Source of the DNA: Betaproteobacteria bacterium UBA5216
GTDB lineage: Bacteria; Pseudomonadota; Gammaproteobacteria; Burkholderiales; SG8-41
DNA: 64,000 nt
Reading direction: 5' to 3'
Assembly: GCA_002412495.1 (NCBI GenBank)
Contig: DHVE01000090.1
Location: 1-64,000, forward strand
Positions 43,021 through 52,089 of this stretch are shown here, piece after piece. The position numbers and the translations under genes are program-made. The notes beneath the pieces are model-generated. The model was not told where the DNA came from. It did no database searches and saw nothing but the letters and a program-made list of their open reading frames with translations. The stretch's first letter is position 1, and each line of letters starts with the position of its first letter.

Positions 43021-44008
43021 GATTCGATTTCGATGCAACGTTAGTGCCGCGCGAGTGTTGCGCGCAATAGCCGGCGTGCTCGCGCTGGTTGTTACCAGCG
43101 CCCCTGCGCAAACCTACCCCGAAAAAACCGTCACCATGATCGCGCCGTTTTCCGCCGGTGGCTCGGTGGATCTCGTGGCGCGCGCGGTGGCGCAACAGAT
43201 GGGCGAGTTATGGAAGCAGCCGGTGATCGTGTCGAATCGGCCTGGCGCCAGCGGCAACATTGGTGTGGAGGCGGCGGTACGCGCCGCGCCCGATGGCTAC
43301 ACGCTGCTGATTGGCACCACGGCGTTGTCGAGCAGCGTCACGTTGTTTCCGAAGCTGCCGTTTGATCCGCAACGCGATCTCGCGCCGGTGAGCCTGGTGG
43401 TGACCATGCCCAATGTGCTGGTGGTGCATCCCTCACTGCCGGCAAAATCAATCAAGGAACTTTTGGCGCTGGCAAAAGCGCATCCCAAAACGCTGAATTC
43501 GGGCTCGGCGGGCGTGGGCAGTTCCAATCATCTTGCGCTGGTGCTGTTCAACATGCTGTCGAACGCGGGCATCGGCCACGTGCCATACAAGGGCGCGGCG
43601 CCTGCCGTGGCGGACGTGATGGGCGGCCATGTGTCGATGACCTTTGCGCCGATCGCGGCGGTGGTGCCGATGATCAAGGCCGGCAGACTCCGCGCGCTGG
43701 GCGTGACGGCTGCGGCACGCACGGCGCTCTTTCCGGAAATACCTACCATCGCCGAAGGCGGCGTCGCGGGCTACGATGCGGCCGGGTGGAACGGATTGTT
43801 CCTGCCGCGCGCCGCGTCGCGCGAGCTGGTGATGCGCATCAACGCCACGCTGAAAGACAGTTTGTCGTCGCCGCGCTTGAAGGATGTGCTGGTGAAGGCC
43901 GGCGCGGATGCGGTGGGCAACACGCCGGAAGAATTCGCGAAGTTCTTTCAGAGCGAAATCGTGAAGTGGAGCAAGGTGGTCACGACGGCTGGCATCAAGG
44001 CGGATTAG
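43010..44008 (+). CDS. Bug/TctC-family periplasmic receptor
   Basis: 332 residues if the GTG at 43010 is used, giving a basic N-terminus (QNKIRFRCN) and a signal sequence ending SAPAQ; it overlaps the previous gene by 11 bases. In-frame ATGs far upstream lie inside the preceding gene and are unlikely, and a GTG near 43055 would be an alternative. Loop SAGGSVDLVAR, VSNRPGASGNIG, LPFDPQRDLAPV and HVPYKGAAPAV are intact. Confidence 0.85.
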   Translation: MQNKIRFRCNVSAARVLRAIAGVLALVVTSAPAQTYPEKTVTMIAPFSAGGSVDLVARAVAQQMGELWKQPVIVSNRPGASGNIGVEAAVRAAPDGYTLLIGTTALSSSVTLFPKLPFDPQRDLAPVSLVVTMPNVLVVHPSLPAKSIKELLALAKAHPKTLNSGSAGVGSSNHLALVLFNMLSNAGIGHVPYKGAAPAVADVMGGHVSMTFAPIAAVVPMIKAGRLRALGVTAAARTALFPEIPTIAEGGVAGYDAAGWNGLFLPRAASRELVMRINATLKDSLSSPRLKDVLVKAGADAVGNTPEEFAKFFQSEIVKWSKVVTTAGIKAD

Positions 44009-44109
44009 ATGCTGAAGTCAAACGCATCAAATTTTAAATAGTCAATTAAAACAAGAGCCTATGTAACTCTGGGCGCCCAAGGCAAACGGCGCATTTGCAG
44101 GAGACAGCC

Positions 44110-44832
44110 ATGCGATACGAACTCTATTACTGGCCGCACATACAAGGGCGCGGCGAATACGTGCGGCTTGCGCTTGAAGAGGGCGAGGCGGAGTACGTCG
44201 ATGTCGCGCGCCTGCCGGAAAGCGAAGGCGGTGGGCGGCCGGCGGTGGCGAAACTGTTGCAGGATACAGCCAACAAATATCAACCTTTCGCGCCGCCGCT
44301 GTTGAAGGCCGGCAAGGCGGTGATTTCACACACGGCGAATATTTTGCAGTACCTCGGCCCGAGGTTAGGCCTCGTACCCAAGGCGGAGGCGGCGCGGCTC
44401 TACGCGCACGGCCTGCAACTCACCATCACCGATTTCGTGCGCGAGGCGCATGACGTGCATCACCCGATCGCGAACAGTCTGTATTACGAAGACCAGAAAT
44501 CCGAGGCGCTGCGCCGCGCCGGGCATTTCAGGAATGAACGGCTTACCAAGTTTACGAATTACTTCGAGACCGTGATCGCGCGCGGTGGCGGGCGCTACCT
44601 GCTGGGTAAATCATTGTCGTACGTCGATCTGTCGATGTTTCAGGTGATGGCGTCGCTGAACTACGCGTTTCCCGAATCGATGGCCGGGCTGCGCGACAAA
44701 ATTGCGCGTCTGAACGCGCTGCATGATCTCGTCGCGGCACGTCCGCGCATTGCGCGCTACATCGCGTCACCGGCGCGCCTGCCGTTCAGCACGCACGACC
44801 TGATGCGCCACTATCCCGAACTGGACGCGTGA
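44110..44832 (+). CDS. Glutathione S-transferase, Tyr-type
   Basis: 240 residues. The N-terminal YELYYWPHIQGRGEYVRLAL is the pattern of alpha/mu/pi/sigma-like GSTs with a catalytic Tyr, unlike the Cys-type GST at 3976. The glutathione-site strand is APPLLKAGKAVISHTANILQYLG, and the helical domain includes GKSLSYVDLSMFQ. GCAGGAGA precedes the ATG at 44110. It is followed after 3 bases by a SnoaL-like gene. Confidence 0.83.
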   Translation: MRYELYYWPHIQGRGEYVRLALEEGEAEYVDVARLPESEGGGRPAVAKLLQDTANKYQPFAPPLLKAGKAVISHTANILQYLGPRLGLVPKAEAARLYAHGLQLTITDFVREAHDVHHPIANSLYYEDQKSEALRRAGHFRNERLTKFTNYFETVIARGGGRYLLGKSLSYVDLSMFQVMASLNYAFPESMAGLRDKIARLNALHDLVAARPRIARYIASPARLPFSTHDLMRHYPELDA

Positions 44833-44835
44833 CAA

Positions 44836-45273
44836 TTGTCGCTCGACGATAACAAGCGATTGATCCAGCGCCTGATGGACGAGGGGCACAACCGGCAGGA
44901 CGCCGCTGCCGCCGCGGCGTTTTACACCGAGGACGCATCCAACCATCAGCGCATCGTGGGCCGCGTGGGCATGCAGGCGGTGTTTGAAACGTTATACCGC
45001 GTGTTCCCGGATTTTAACTATCGGATTCTGGAGAGTACCGCCGAGGGCTACCGCGTGGTGTGCAAGGTGGAGATGACCGGTACGCATCGCGGGCAGCCGC
45101 TGTTGCGCGAGGCGTTCAGCGGCATGCTGTATGGCGTGGCGCCCACCGGCAAATCCGTGAAGGTGTTGCAGTTTCACGGTTTTCGGATTCGGGATGGGCA
45201 GATCGCCGAACATGTGGCGGTGAGGGATGATATGGGGATGGTGTTGCAGTTGGGGTTGGTTAAGCAGCCTTGA
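44836..45273 (+). CDS. SnoaL-like (NTF2 fold) protein
   Basis: 145 residues of the SnoaL/ester-cyclase family: AAFYTEDASNHQRIVGR, VFETLYRVFPDFNYRI, VEMTGTHRGQP, and a C-terminal GFRIRDGQIAEH. The family binds small hydrophobic substrates in a cone-like barrel and includes polyketide cyclases, but most members have unknown roles. The start is a TTG three bases after the GST stop codon; the ribosome site is weak. Confidence 0.75.
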   Translation: MSLDDNKRLIQRLMDEGHNRQDAAAAAAFYTEDASNHQRIVGRVGMQAVFETLYRVFPDFNYRILESTAEGYRVVCKVEMTGTHRGQPLLREAFSGMLYGVAPTGKSVKVLQFHGFRIRDGQIAEHVAVRDDMGMVLQLGLVKQP

Positions 45274-45276
45274 TTT

Positions 45277-45640
45277 TGTAGGTTGGTGCTGAGCTTGCGA
45301 AGCCCAACAACACCGCGGCGTGGTTGCTAATCCGCATCAACTTCAAAGACAAATTCGCCGGGGGCAGCCCGGCGGCTGGTTACCTTTCTTGCTCCGCCAA
45401 GAAAGGTAATCCAAAGAAGGCGGCCCCCGGTTCGCCGGCCCTTCGGTCTCCCCTGCGCTACTCGCCACGCCGGGCGGCTGCGGAACTCGCCCTCGCATAC
45501 AACAAAGGCGCGAGGACTCAAACGGTCCTCGCCGAATTCCTCGGCGCGCCTGCGTTGCTCGGCGGCTCTCTGGGGGGCTCGTAACCCAGCCCCGCGCGAA
45601 TGCGCATGCTCGCTTTCTTGCGACTTCACCCCAAAACCCA
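45277..45640. repeat. Large dispersed repeat block in a 452-base gap
   Basis: Between 45274 and 45725 I see no real gene. The block begins with a short GTAGGTTGG... element (45281 onward) and continues with a stretch containing the inverted pair TTACCTTTCTTG and CAAGAAAGGTAA around 45378-45408 and GC-rich text up to about 45610. The open frames across it look like those of widely repeated intergenic elements in Xanthomonas, Pseudomonas and Burkholderiales, often misannotated as small proteins. The rest (45641-45725) shows nothing. Confidence 0.6.
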
Positions 45641-45725
45641 TAAGACGGAATCTTGCGCCGTGCTGACGTGAGTCTCCGTAGGATGGGTGAAACCCATCAC
45701 ATTGCCCCGGCGCATGCCTGCCTGT

Positions 45726-46718
45726 TTACACCATCCGCAACAACTTCGCCGCATTCCCGCCGACAATCGCATCCCGCTCGCCCGAGGACAAATCCTTCAG
45801 GCGTTCGACCACATCCACTGGCCGGGTGTAGCTCATGTCCGCCGGGCAGTCGCTGCCCATCACCACGCGATCGACGCCAACGAGTTCGATGAGGTTCATC
45901 AAAATCTTGTCGCTGTGGGTGATGGTGTCGTAGTGAAAGCGTTTGAGGTACGCCGACGGCGGTTTAGTCATGTGTTTGCATTCGGCGCGTACCGTGGTGC
46001 CGTGGTCCATGCGGCCGATCAGCCAGGGAAAGGTGCCGCCAGCGTGGGGCAGCATCACATCGAGCTTCGGGAAGGCATCCATCACGCCGCCGAAGATCAG
46101 TGACGCGGCGGCGATGCCGCTTTCGTAGGGGTTGCCGAGGAAGTTGCCGAGGTGATACTTGGCGGTGCGTTCCTTGCCCACCGGCGCCACCGGGTGCAGA
46201 AAAATCGGCAGGCCCAGTTTTTCGCATTGTTCGTATACCGGCCAGAATTCTTTTTCGTCCAAATTCTTGCCGTTAACGTGGGTGGCCATGTAGACGCCGC
46301 GTATGCCGGGCAGCGCGGCTGCGCGTTTGGCTTCCTGCACCGCGAGGTCGGGCGCTTGCATCGGCAGCATTGCCATGCCGATGAAACGGTTCGGATATTT
46401 TTGATGCGCCACGGCGCAGGCGTCGTTGAACACCTGCGAGAGTTTCAAACCGAAGTCCGCCGAAGCCCAATACACCATCGGGCTGGTCAGCGAGAGCGCA
46501 TGCATGTCCACGCGTGCCTCGTCCATGATTTTAAGGCGCGTGGCGATATCCACATACGGCGGCGTGAAGGTCGGGCGTAGCCGGATGCCCGGCGCCACCA
46601 TCAGCAAGCGGCCTTGTTCGTTGCGCGATATTTCCGCGCCGTTTTTGCCGCCTTCGCGTTCCAGTAGTTCGATCCATTCCGGTGGAAACCAGTGTGCGTG
46701 GGTGTCTAGTTTGAGCAT
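45726..46718 (-). CDS. Amidohydrolase-2 family (ACMSD-like) protein
   Basis: 330-residue TIM-barrel metal enzyme. Ligands: His7 and His9 in LDTHAHW, His in IFLHPVAP, His in LPHAGGTFPWL, and Asp in VMGSDCPADM. The family includes 2-amino-3-carboxymuconate-6-semialdehyde decarboxylase and other decarboxylases or hydrolases of aromatic intermediates. The start at 46718 has AAGGA upstream; an ATG 16 codons earlier lies in repeat DNA. Substrate unknown. Confidence 0.85.
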   Translation of the reverse strand: MLKLDTHAHWFPPEWIELLEREGGKNGAEISRNEQGRLLMVAPGIRLRPTFTPPYVDIATRLKIMDEARVDMHALSLTSPMVYWASADFGLKLSQVFNDACAVAHQKYPNRFIGMAMLPMQAPDLAVQEAKRAAALPGIRGVYMATHVNGKNLDEKEFWPVYEQCEKLGLPIFLHPVAPVGKERTAKYHLGNFLGNPYESGIAAASLIFGGVMDAFPKLDVMLPHAGGTFPWLIGRMDHGTTVRAECKHMTKPPSAYLKRFHYDTITHSDKILMNLIELVGVDRVVMGSDCPADMSYTRPVDVVERLKDLSSGERDAIVGGNAAKLLRMV

Positions 46719-46765
46719 GTTATTCCTTGGGTTTAAGAACTTCACCGCAAAGGCGCAAAGACGCA

Positions 46766-46812
46766 AAGGAAACGCAAAGAAAATTCAGACTGAAATTTCT
46801 TTGCGTTTCCTT
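46766..46812. repeat. Near-perfect 23-bp inverted repeat with CGCAAAG units
   Basis: Arms 46766-46788 and 46790-46812 are complementary over 23 bases with one mismatch and almost no loop. The left side is preceded by further GCAAAGGCGCAAAGACGCAAAGG-like direct repeats from 46747. It lies between the amidohydrolase and a receptor gene and looks like a dispersed repeat. Confidence 0.6.
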
Positions 46813-46857
46813 AGCGTTGTTACGCTGCTGCGACGGATGTTGAACTGGGTCTTGGCC

Positions 46858-47826
46858 TTAATCCTGCTGCATCTTCGAGGCTACAATAATTTTGCGAAAC
46901 TTTTCGATCTCGTTGCGTACTTTTTCCGCGAACTGTTCCGGCGTGCTGGTGTTGACCGCATGTCCGGTGCCTTCGAGTTTTTCGCGTATCTCGGGCAGTG
47001 CCACGATGCGCGCGGTTTCGCGAGACACGGCCTGCACCACGGCGGGGGATGTTTTTGCGGGCATAAACAAGCCGTACCACATTTCGACGGCGTAACCTTC
47101 GAGCCCGCCTTCGGCAATGGTCGGCACGTTGGCAATGCGCGGGCTGCGCTTGGCACTGGTAATGCCGAGTATGCGCAACTTGCCGACGGCGATGTGATTG
47201 GCCGCCGCGACGTAGTTGGTGAGTGTCATGTCCGATTCGCCGGCGAGCACGGCGATGGTTGCCGGCGCGCCGCCTTTATACGGTATGTTCTTGATATCGA
47301 TGCCGGCCTGCAACATGATCGCATTGCCGGCGATTTCGCCCGTGGCGCCGGCCACCGCCATGTTGAGCTTGCCCGGCGACTTTTTGGCGATGGCGATCAG
47401 TTCTTTCAGGTTGCGAGCGGGTACGGAGGGATGCGTCACCAGCACCAGCGCCGGTGCGGCAATTTCACTGACCGCCACGAAATCACGCACCGGGTCATAC
47501 GGCAGCTTGCGATAGAGCGAGGCATTGATCGCATGAGTGCCCGAGTTGCCGATGATCATCGATGATCCATCGGGGGCGCCACGGGACGCCGCTTCCGCGC
47601 CAACAATGCCGTTGTTGCTGGAGCGGTTGTCGATCAACACGTTTTGCCGGGCGACTTCAGCCCACTTGGGCGCGAGCAGACGCGCGATGAAATCCGGTCC
47701 GCCCCCCGGGGGATTGGGCACGATCAATTGCACTGGCCGCGTTGGCTGCCACGCATTCGGGGATTGTGCGTGCGAGGCGCCAGTCATCAGCATCAGGGCG
47801 GCGAGCAACGCGGGTGTGTGTTTCAT
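46858..47826 (-). CDS. Bug/TctC-family periplasmic receptor
   Basis: 322 residues. Signal peptide MKHTPALLAALMLMTGASHA; loop PPGGGPDFIAR, LIDNRSSNNGIVG, LPYDPVRDFVAV, NIPYKGGAPAT. The C-terminus EIEKFRKIIVASKMQQD replaces the usual Trp with Phe. GAGGAG lies upstream of the ATG. It is transcribed toward the amidohydrolase and could supply its substrate (inference). Confidence 0.9.
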   Translation of the reverse strand: MKHTPALLAALMLMTGASHAQSPNAWQPTRPVQLIVPNPPGGGPDFIARLLAPKWAEVARQNVLIDNRSSNNGIVGAEAASRGAPDGSSMIIGNSGTHAINASLYRKLPYDPVRDFVAVSEIAAPALVLVTHPSVPARNLKELIAIAKKSPGKLNMAVAGATGEIAGNAIMLQAGIDIKNIPYKGGAPATIAVLAGESDMTLTNYVAAANHIAVGKLRILGITSAKRSPRIANVPTIAEGGLEGYAVEMWYGLFMPAKTSPAVVQAVSRETARIVALPEIREKLEGTGHAVNTSTPEQFAEKVRNEIEKFRKIIVASKMQQD

Positions 47827-47887
47827 GATAACGCTCCTCGGTGAGGGTGGCGGGAGTTTACCGCGCCCGTCACGGTTTTATTTTGTT

Positions 47888-48862
47888 TCAGGGTTCGAAT
47901 TTTAGCTGTGTGGTTTTGGCCAGGGCGCGCCACCGCGCGATTTCTTCCGTCAGAAAGCGCTGGTATTGCGCCGGCGTGTTGCCCACGGCTTCGCCGCCGT
48001 CCGCGGCGAGTTTTTCGGCAATCGCGGGCGTGTGTATGAATCTTGCCAGTTCGGTCTGTATTTTCTGCACCACGCCGGGCGGCGTGCCTGCGGGCGCCAG
48101 CCAGCCGTGCCAGGTGGTGACATCAAACCCGGGTACGCCGGATTCGGCGATGGTGGGTGTGTTCGGCATTGCTGTCGAACGTTCGCTGTCGGATACGGCA
48201 AGCGCGCGCAGTCGTGCCGATTTGATGTGCGGCGCGACGTTGAGGATGTTCGCAAAGGTGGTGTGTATTTGCGCGCCCAGTAAATCGTTCAGCGCGGGCC
48301 CCGTGCCTTTGTAGGGCACGATGACGATGTTTGCGCGCGTGGCTTGCGCAATCCACGCCGCGCCCAGATGAATGGTGGTGCCGATGCCGCTGACGCCGAA
48401 ATTAAGCGGCGCTGTTTTTGCGTAGGCAATCATGTCGGCAAACGACTTGCCCGGAAACGAAGGATGCACGACCACCAGATACGGCGCCTTGGTCAACAGC
48501 GACACCGGCGTGAAATCGCGCAACGGATGGTGCGGCGACCGCTCGTTGAACGCGGGCACGATGGTGTAGACCGGCGTGGAGACCAGTAGTGTGTAACCAT
48601 CGGGCGCGCTGCTGGCGGCCGTCTGGTAGGCCATCATGCCGCCCGCGCCGAGGCGGTTATCCACGATGAACTGCTGGCGCAGGTTTTCCGAGAGTTTTTG
48701 GGAGAACAGCCGGGCCTGATAATCCGTGCCGCCGCCGGGTGCCAGGCCAACAACGACGCGGACCGGTTTCACCGGATAGGATTGTGCCGTCGCCAGCCAC
48801 GGCAGGCCTATAACGCATAGCAGCAATAGCCATGAACGGTAGGATTTCAGCGGCGCGGACAT
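47888..48862 (-). CDS. Bug/TctC-family periplasmic receptor
   Basis: 324 residues from the ATG at 48862, chosen because it places SAPLKSYRSWLLLLCVIGLP as the signal peptide; an ATG 22 codons earlier would precede it with an unrelated His/Pro-rich stretch. Loop APGGGTDYQAR, IVDNRLGAGGMMA, SPHHPLRDFTPV (usual Pro-Tyr-Asp altered) and VPYKGTGPAL are seen. No good ribosome site is visible at either start. Confidence 0.87.
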   Translation of the reverse strand: MSAPLKSYRSWLLLLCVIGLPWLATAQSYPVKPVRVVVGLAPGGGTDYQARLFSQKLSENLRQQFIVDNRLGAGGMMAYQTAASSAPDGYTLLVSTPVYTIVPAFNERSPHHPLRDFTPVSLLTKAPYLVVVHPSFPGKSFADMIAYAKTAPLNFGVSGIGTTIHLGAAWIAQATRANIVIVPYKGTGPALNDLLGAQIHTTFANILNVAPHIKSARLRALAVSDSERSTAMPNTPTIAESGVPGFDVTTWHGWLAPAGTPPGVVQKIQTELARFIHTPAIAEKLAADGGEAVGNTPAQYQRFLTEEIARWRALAKTTQLKFEP

Positions 48863-49073
48863 GTGGGCGATGGGCGATTGGGGGTGACAGTATATCGCCC
48901 GTCCATGCGGAGGCGGGCAAAAGCTCATGCAAAACGCGGCATGCCAAGGCTTTGCGTTTGGTGTGATAATTCACCGTCGCCGGTGCGGTCATATTCCGCT
49001 TTTTGTTTCCCAACTTTCGTTTCACCATTCGCCGGCCGCCATTTCCGTAAACCGAATCCAAAGGACGATTACC

Positions 49074-50027
49074 ATGAAACTCATGTATTTCAACGATTTC
49101 CGTCTGGGCGTGCTGAAGGGCGCCGAGGTTGTCGATGTGACCGCGGCTGTGCAAAACGTGGTGCCGCATACCACGCCGGGTAATTTGATCATCGGCGTCA
49201 TCGAGCAATGGGCCAGTGTGCGCGGGCGCATCGAGAGCGCGGCGAATTCGGGCAAGGGCTTGCCGGTGTCACAGGTGAAAATCCGTCCGCCGCTGCCCAA
49301 GCCCGTCAACGTGGACTGCATGGCGGTGAACTACATGGAAGACGGCACGCGCAAGGCGCCAGCGGAAATCAATGCGTTTCATAAGTCGCCGGGCTGCATC
49401 GTCGGTCATGGCGACACCATGATCATGCCGGACATTCCGCTGACCATTTTTGAAGGCGAAGCCGAACTCGCGGTGGTGATCGGCAAACGCGCGAAGCACG
49501 TGACACAGGCCAACGCAATGGATCATGTGTTTGGCTATATCAACTTTATTGACGGCTCGGCGCGCGATGCCACCAAGCTCGGCAACTCGTTTTATCAAGT
49601 GAAATCACGAGACACCTTTGCGCCCATCGGGCCGTATATCGTCACCGCCGATGAAATCAAGGATCCGCACAAATTGCAGGTGCGCCTGTGGGTCAACGGC
49701 CAACTCAAGCAGAACTACAACACCAGTGACATGGCGCACAAAATTCCGCGCTGCATCGAGTGGATTTCCGGCGTTCATGAACTCGAGCCGGGCGACATCC
49801 TTGCCACCGGTACCAACCATCGCGGCCTGTCGGCGTTTCAGGATGGCGACACCATCGATCTGGAAGTCGATGGCATGGGCAAGCTCACCGTCAAGGTGAA
49901 AGACGAGCACAAGCGCACCTGGGCGCGCGAAACACGGCTCGATCGCGAACAAAAAGGCTTGAAGGGCACTACACCGCAACTGACGGGAAAATACGCGAAG
50001 GCCGGTGGCGGCGCCACGGGCGGTTGA
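49074..50027 (+). CDS. Fumarylacetoacetate hydrolase-family protein
   Basis: 317 residues. The FAH fold is shown by FEGEAELAVVIGK, whose Glu residues bind Mg/Ca, by NFIDGSARD, whose Asp completes the site, and by the C-terminal LATGTNHRGLSAFQDGD segment. Members hydrolyse or decarboxylate 2,4-dioxo acids produced by ring cleavage. The ATG at 49074 has AAAGGA upstream. It is a single rightward gene after two leftward receptors. Confidence 0.87.
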   Translation: MKLMYFNDFRLGVLKGAEVVDVTAAVQNVVPHTTPGNLIIGVIEQWASVRGRIESAANSGKGLPVSQVKIRPPLPKPVNVDCMAVNYMEDGTRKAPAEINAFHKSPGCIVGHGDTMIMPDIPLTIFEGEAELAVVIGKRAKHVTQANAMDHVFGYINFIDGSARDATKLGNSFYQVKSRDTFAPIGPYIVTADEIKDPHKLQVRLWVNGQLKQNYNTSDMAHKIPRCIEWISGVHELEPGDILATGTNHRGLSAFQDGDTIDLEVDGMGKLTVKVKDEHKRTWARETRLDREQKGLKGTTPQLTGKYAKAGGGATGG

Positions 50028-50051
50028 CGCACTTTATACGCGGGAACGCAG

Positions 50052-50079
50052 GGGATGGCGTGGCATGTCGTGCCATCCC
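50052..50079. terminator. Hairpin after the FAH gene; note on gap 50028-50385
   Basis: GGGATGGC (50052-50059) pairs with GCCATCCC (50072-50079), with no U-tract. The rest of this 358-base gap holds no gene. A TAGAAT at about 50268-50273 could be a -10 for the PQQ dehydrogenase operon, but I find no convincing -35. Confidence 0.4.
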
Positions 50080-50385
50080 GCGCCATCCGTGCCGTAAGAA
50101 GATTCAATGATGCAGATGTGCAGGGGGATAGCCGTGGAATTTTATTGATTTCATAAGGTTAGCGTTTTGTTGTGTTGCAGCATTCGGTTTTTCAACGGCA
50201 AACGATTTTTCCGCGGCCGCGCTCGGAGCGGCACCACGTGGCCGTGGCAATTAATCGAGGCAGTTGCTAGAATCAATTTTCGTGCGGCGGGGTAGCCAAC
50301 AAGAATGAAAATCCGCCGTGGACAGACCGCCCATGGTTTGTCTCTTGCGCAGGTCACTTCAATTTTCATCATCGGAGTATTTCTC

Positions 50386-52065
50386 ATGCGGCTATTCACC
50401 TCCGTGGCATCGGCAGCAGCGCTGTTGCTGTTTGCTTCGCCATCTTTTGCGCAATCCCAGCAGGATCTCATCAAGGGCAGCGCCAACACCGACAACGTGG
50501 TGAACTATGGCATGAACTATAGCCAGCACCGCTACAGCACGCTGACGCAGATCAACAAGGGCAATGCCAAGCGGCTGGTGCCGGTGTGGAGCCTGTCGCT
50601 TGAAAGCGAACTGGGCGAGCAGGCACAGCCGATGGTGTACGAGGGCGTGATGTACGTCGCCAATGCGAAGTTCACCGTGGCGATCGAGGCCGCGACCGGC
50701 AAGACGCTGTGGCGCACGCCGGTGAATTTTGATCCCGCCTCGCCGCGGGTGGTGTGTTGAGGGCAGTCGTATAGAGGCGTGTCCCTCTATAACGGCAAGG
50801 TGTACCGCGGTACGCTCGATGCGCACATGGTAGCGCTTGATCAGAAAACCGGCAAGGAAGTGTGGAAAACCAAGGTCGCCGAATGGAAGGAAGGCTTTTC
50901 CATCATCGGCGCGCCGCTGGTGGCCAACGGTGTTGTGGTGACCGGCGTGTCGGGCGCGGAATTCGGCATTCGCGGATTTTTGGACGGTTACGATCCCGAT
51001 ACCGGCAAGCGCGTGTGGCGGCGATACACCATACCCGCGCCAGGCGAAAAAGGCAGCGAGACCTGGCCCAAGAGCGAAGCGTGGTCGCGCGGTGGCGGCT
51101 CGACCTGGATCACCGGTTCGTACGATCCCGAACTCGATTTGATGTTCTGGGGCACCGGCAACGCCGCGCCGTGGAATCCGGATTCGCGTCCCGGCGACAA
51201 TCTCTACACCGCGTCGGTGCTGGCGATACGTCCCAAGACCTGCGAGATTGTGTGGCATTACCAACTGGTGCCGAATGAAATGTTTGATCTGGATGCCAAC
51301 TGGGAATGGATCATTGCCGACATTCAGCACGAGGGCAAAACGCGCAAAGTGGTGATGCACATGAGCCGCGGCGGATTTTTGTACGTGGTAGATCGCACCA
51401 ACGGCCAGTTGATCGCCGCGCCGGCGTTTGAAAAAGTGAACTGGGCGAGCCATGTTGATTTGAAAACGGGGCGTCCCGTGGAAACCGCGCTTTCCAAGGA
51501 TTTTCGTGCCGGGAAACAAATCGAATTGTGGCCGAGCCAGTGGGGTGCAAAGAACTGGGCGCACGCTGCTTTCAATCCGGAGACGGGCTTGCTCTACGCC
51601 AACACCATGCACAACTCGCGCATGGTGCGAAAATTGCCGCCTGGGGAATTCAAAGTGGGCGCGCGTTACCAGGGCTTTGAAAACCTGCCCGCGCCGCGCG
51701 AGGCGGGCCGTCCGATCGGTCATCGCGATGCGATTAATCCGCTGACCGGCAAGCACGCCTGGCGCGTACCGGTGCAGGACACGCCGAGCTATAGCGCCAT
51801 GCTCGCGACCAAGGGCGGTTTGCTTTTCACCGGTAAGGCCACCGGTGAATTCACTGCCATCGATATGGATAACGGAAACGAATTGTGGTCATTCAAAACG
51901 CCGTCGGGTATCAACGCGCAGCCGATTACCTTCACGCACAAGGGCAAGCAATACGTGTCGATCCAATCGGGTCTGGGTGGCACCGGCGTGTTGCGCATGG
52001 GCGAATTTTTTCAGGGGCAGCCGCGCAATGGTTCGGTGTGGACATTTGCGCTGGCGGATGATTAA
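50386..52065 (+). CDS. PQQ alcohol dehydrogenase with in-frame TGA (Sec candidate)
   Basis: 559 codons. An eight-bladed quinoprotein of the methanol/alcohol dehydrogenase family with a Sec signal peptide ending SPSFAQ. The frame is interrupted only by TGA at codon 125 (50758-50760), then stays open for 434 codons. Both downstream paralogues have VVCCG here; this gene has VVC-TGA-G, so the TGA replaces the second Cys of the vicinal disulfide beside PQQ. Catalytic features are intact: GAEFGIRG (Glu), GTGNAAPWN (Asn), FDLD (Asp plus the extra Asp linked to lanthanide use). A hairpin follows the TGA. Readings: selenocysteine, or a nonsense-mutated pseudogene. Restart at the GTG of 50779 would give a protein without export signal and is unlikely. 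CGGAG precedes the ATG. Confidence 0.75.
50758..50791 (+). promoter_or_regulatory. SECIS-like hairpin immediately after the in-frame TGA
   Basis: TATAGAGG (50770-50777) and CCTCTATA (50784-50791) form a perfect 8-bp stem with loop CGTGTC. The apical loop starts 17 bases after the TGA, the same distance I count for E. coli fdhF from memory, and has G as its second base. The stem is coded by TAT-AGA-GGC and CTC-TAT, where both paralogues have Asn-Lys and different codons. A competing GAGGG/CCCTC pairing (50759-50763 with 50783-50787) also exists. Function is inferred. Confidence 0.5.
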
Positions 52066-52089
52066 CTGTAGCGCTTGAATGGATAAAAT

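Noticed and set aside
45324..45584. An 86-codon frame within the repeat block
   Set aside because: It lies inside dispersed-repeat DNA whose frames recur in unrelated genomes; no ribosome site or domain supports translation.
48927..49073. Upstream extension of the FAH-family protein by 49 residues
   Set aside because: The extension does not resemble the family, and the ATG at 49074 has a good ribosome site and begins at the conserved N-terminus.
50779..52065. The part after the in-frame TGA as an independent gene starting at GTG 50779
   Set aside because: It would lack a signal peptide and the first propeller blade, has no ribosome site, and aligns without a gap to the same positions of both paralogues, so it is the continuation of the 50386 gene.
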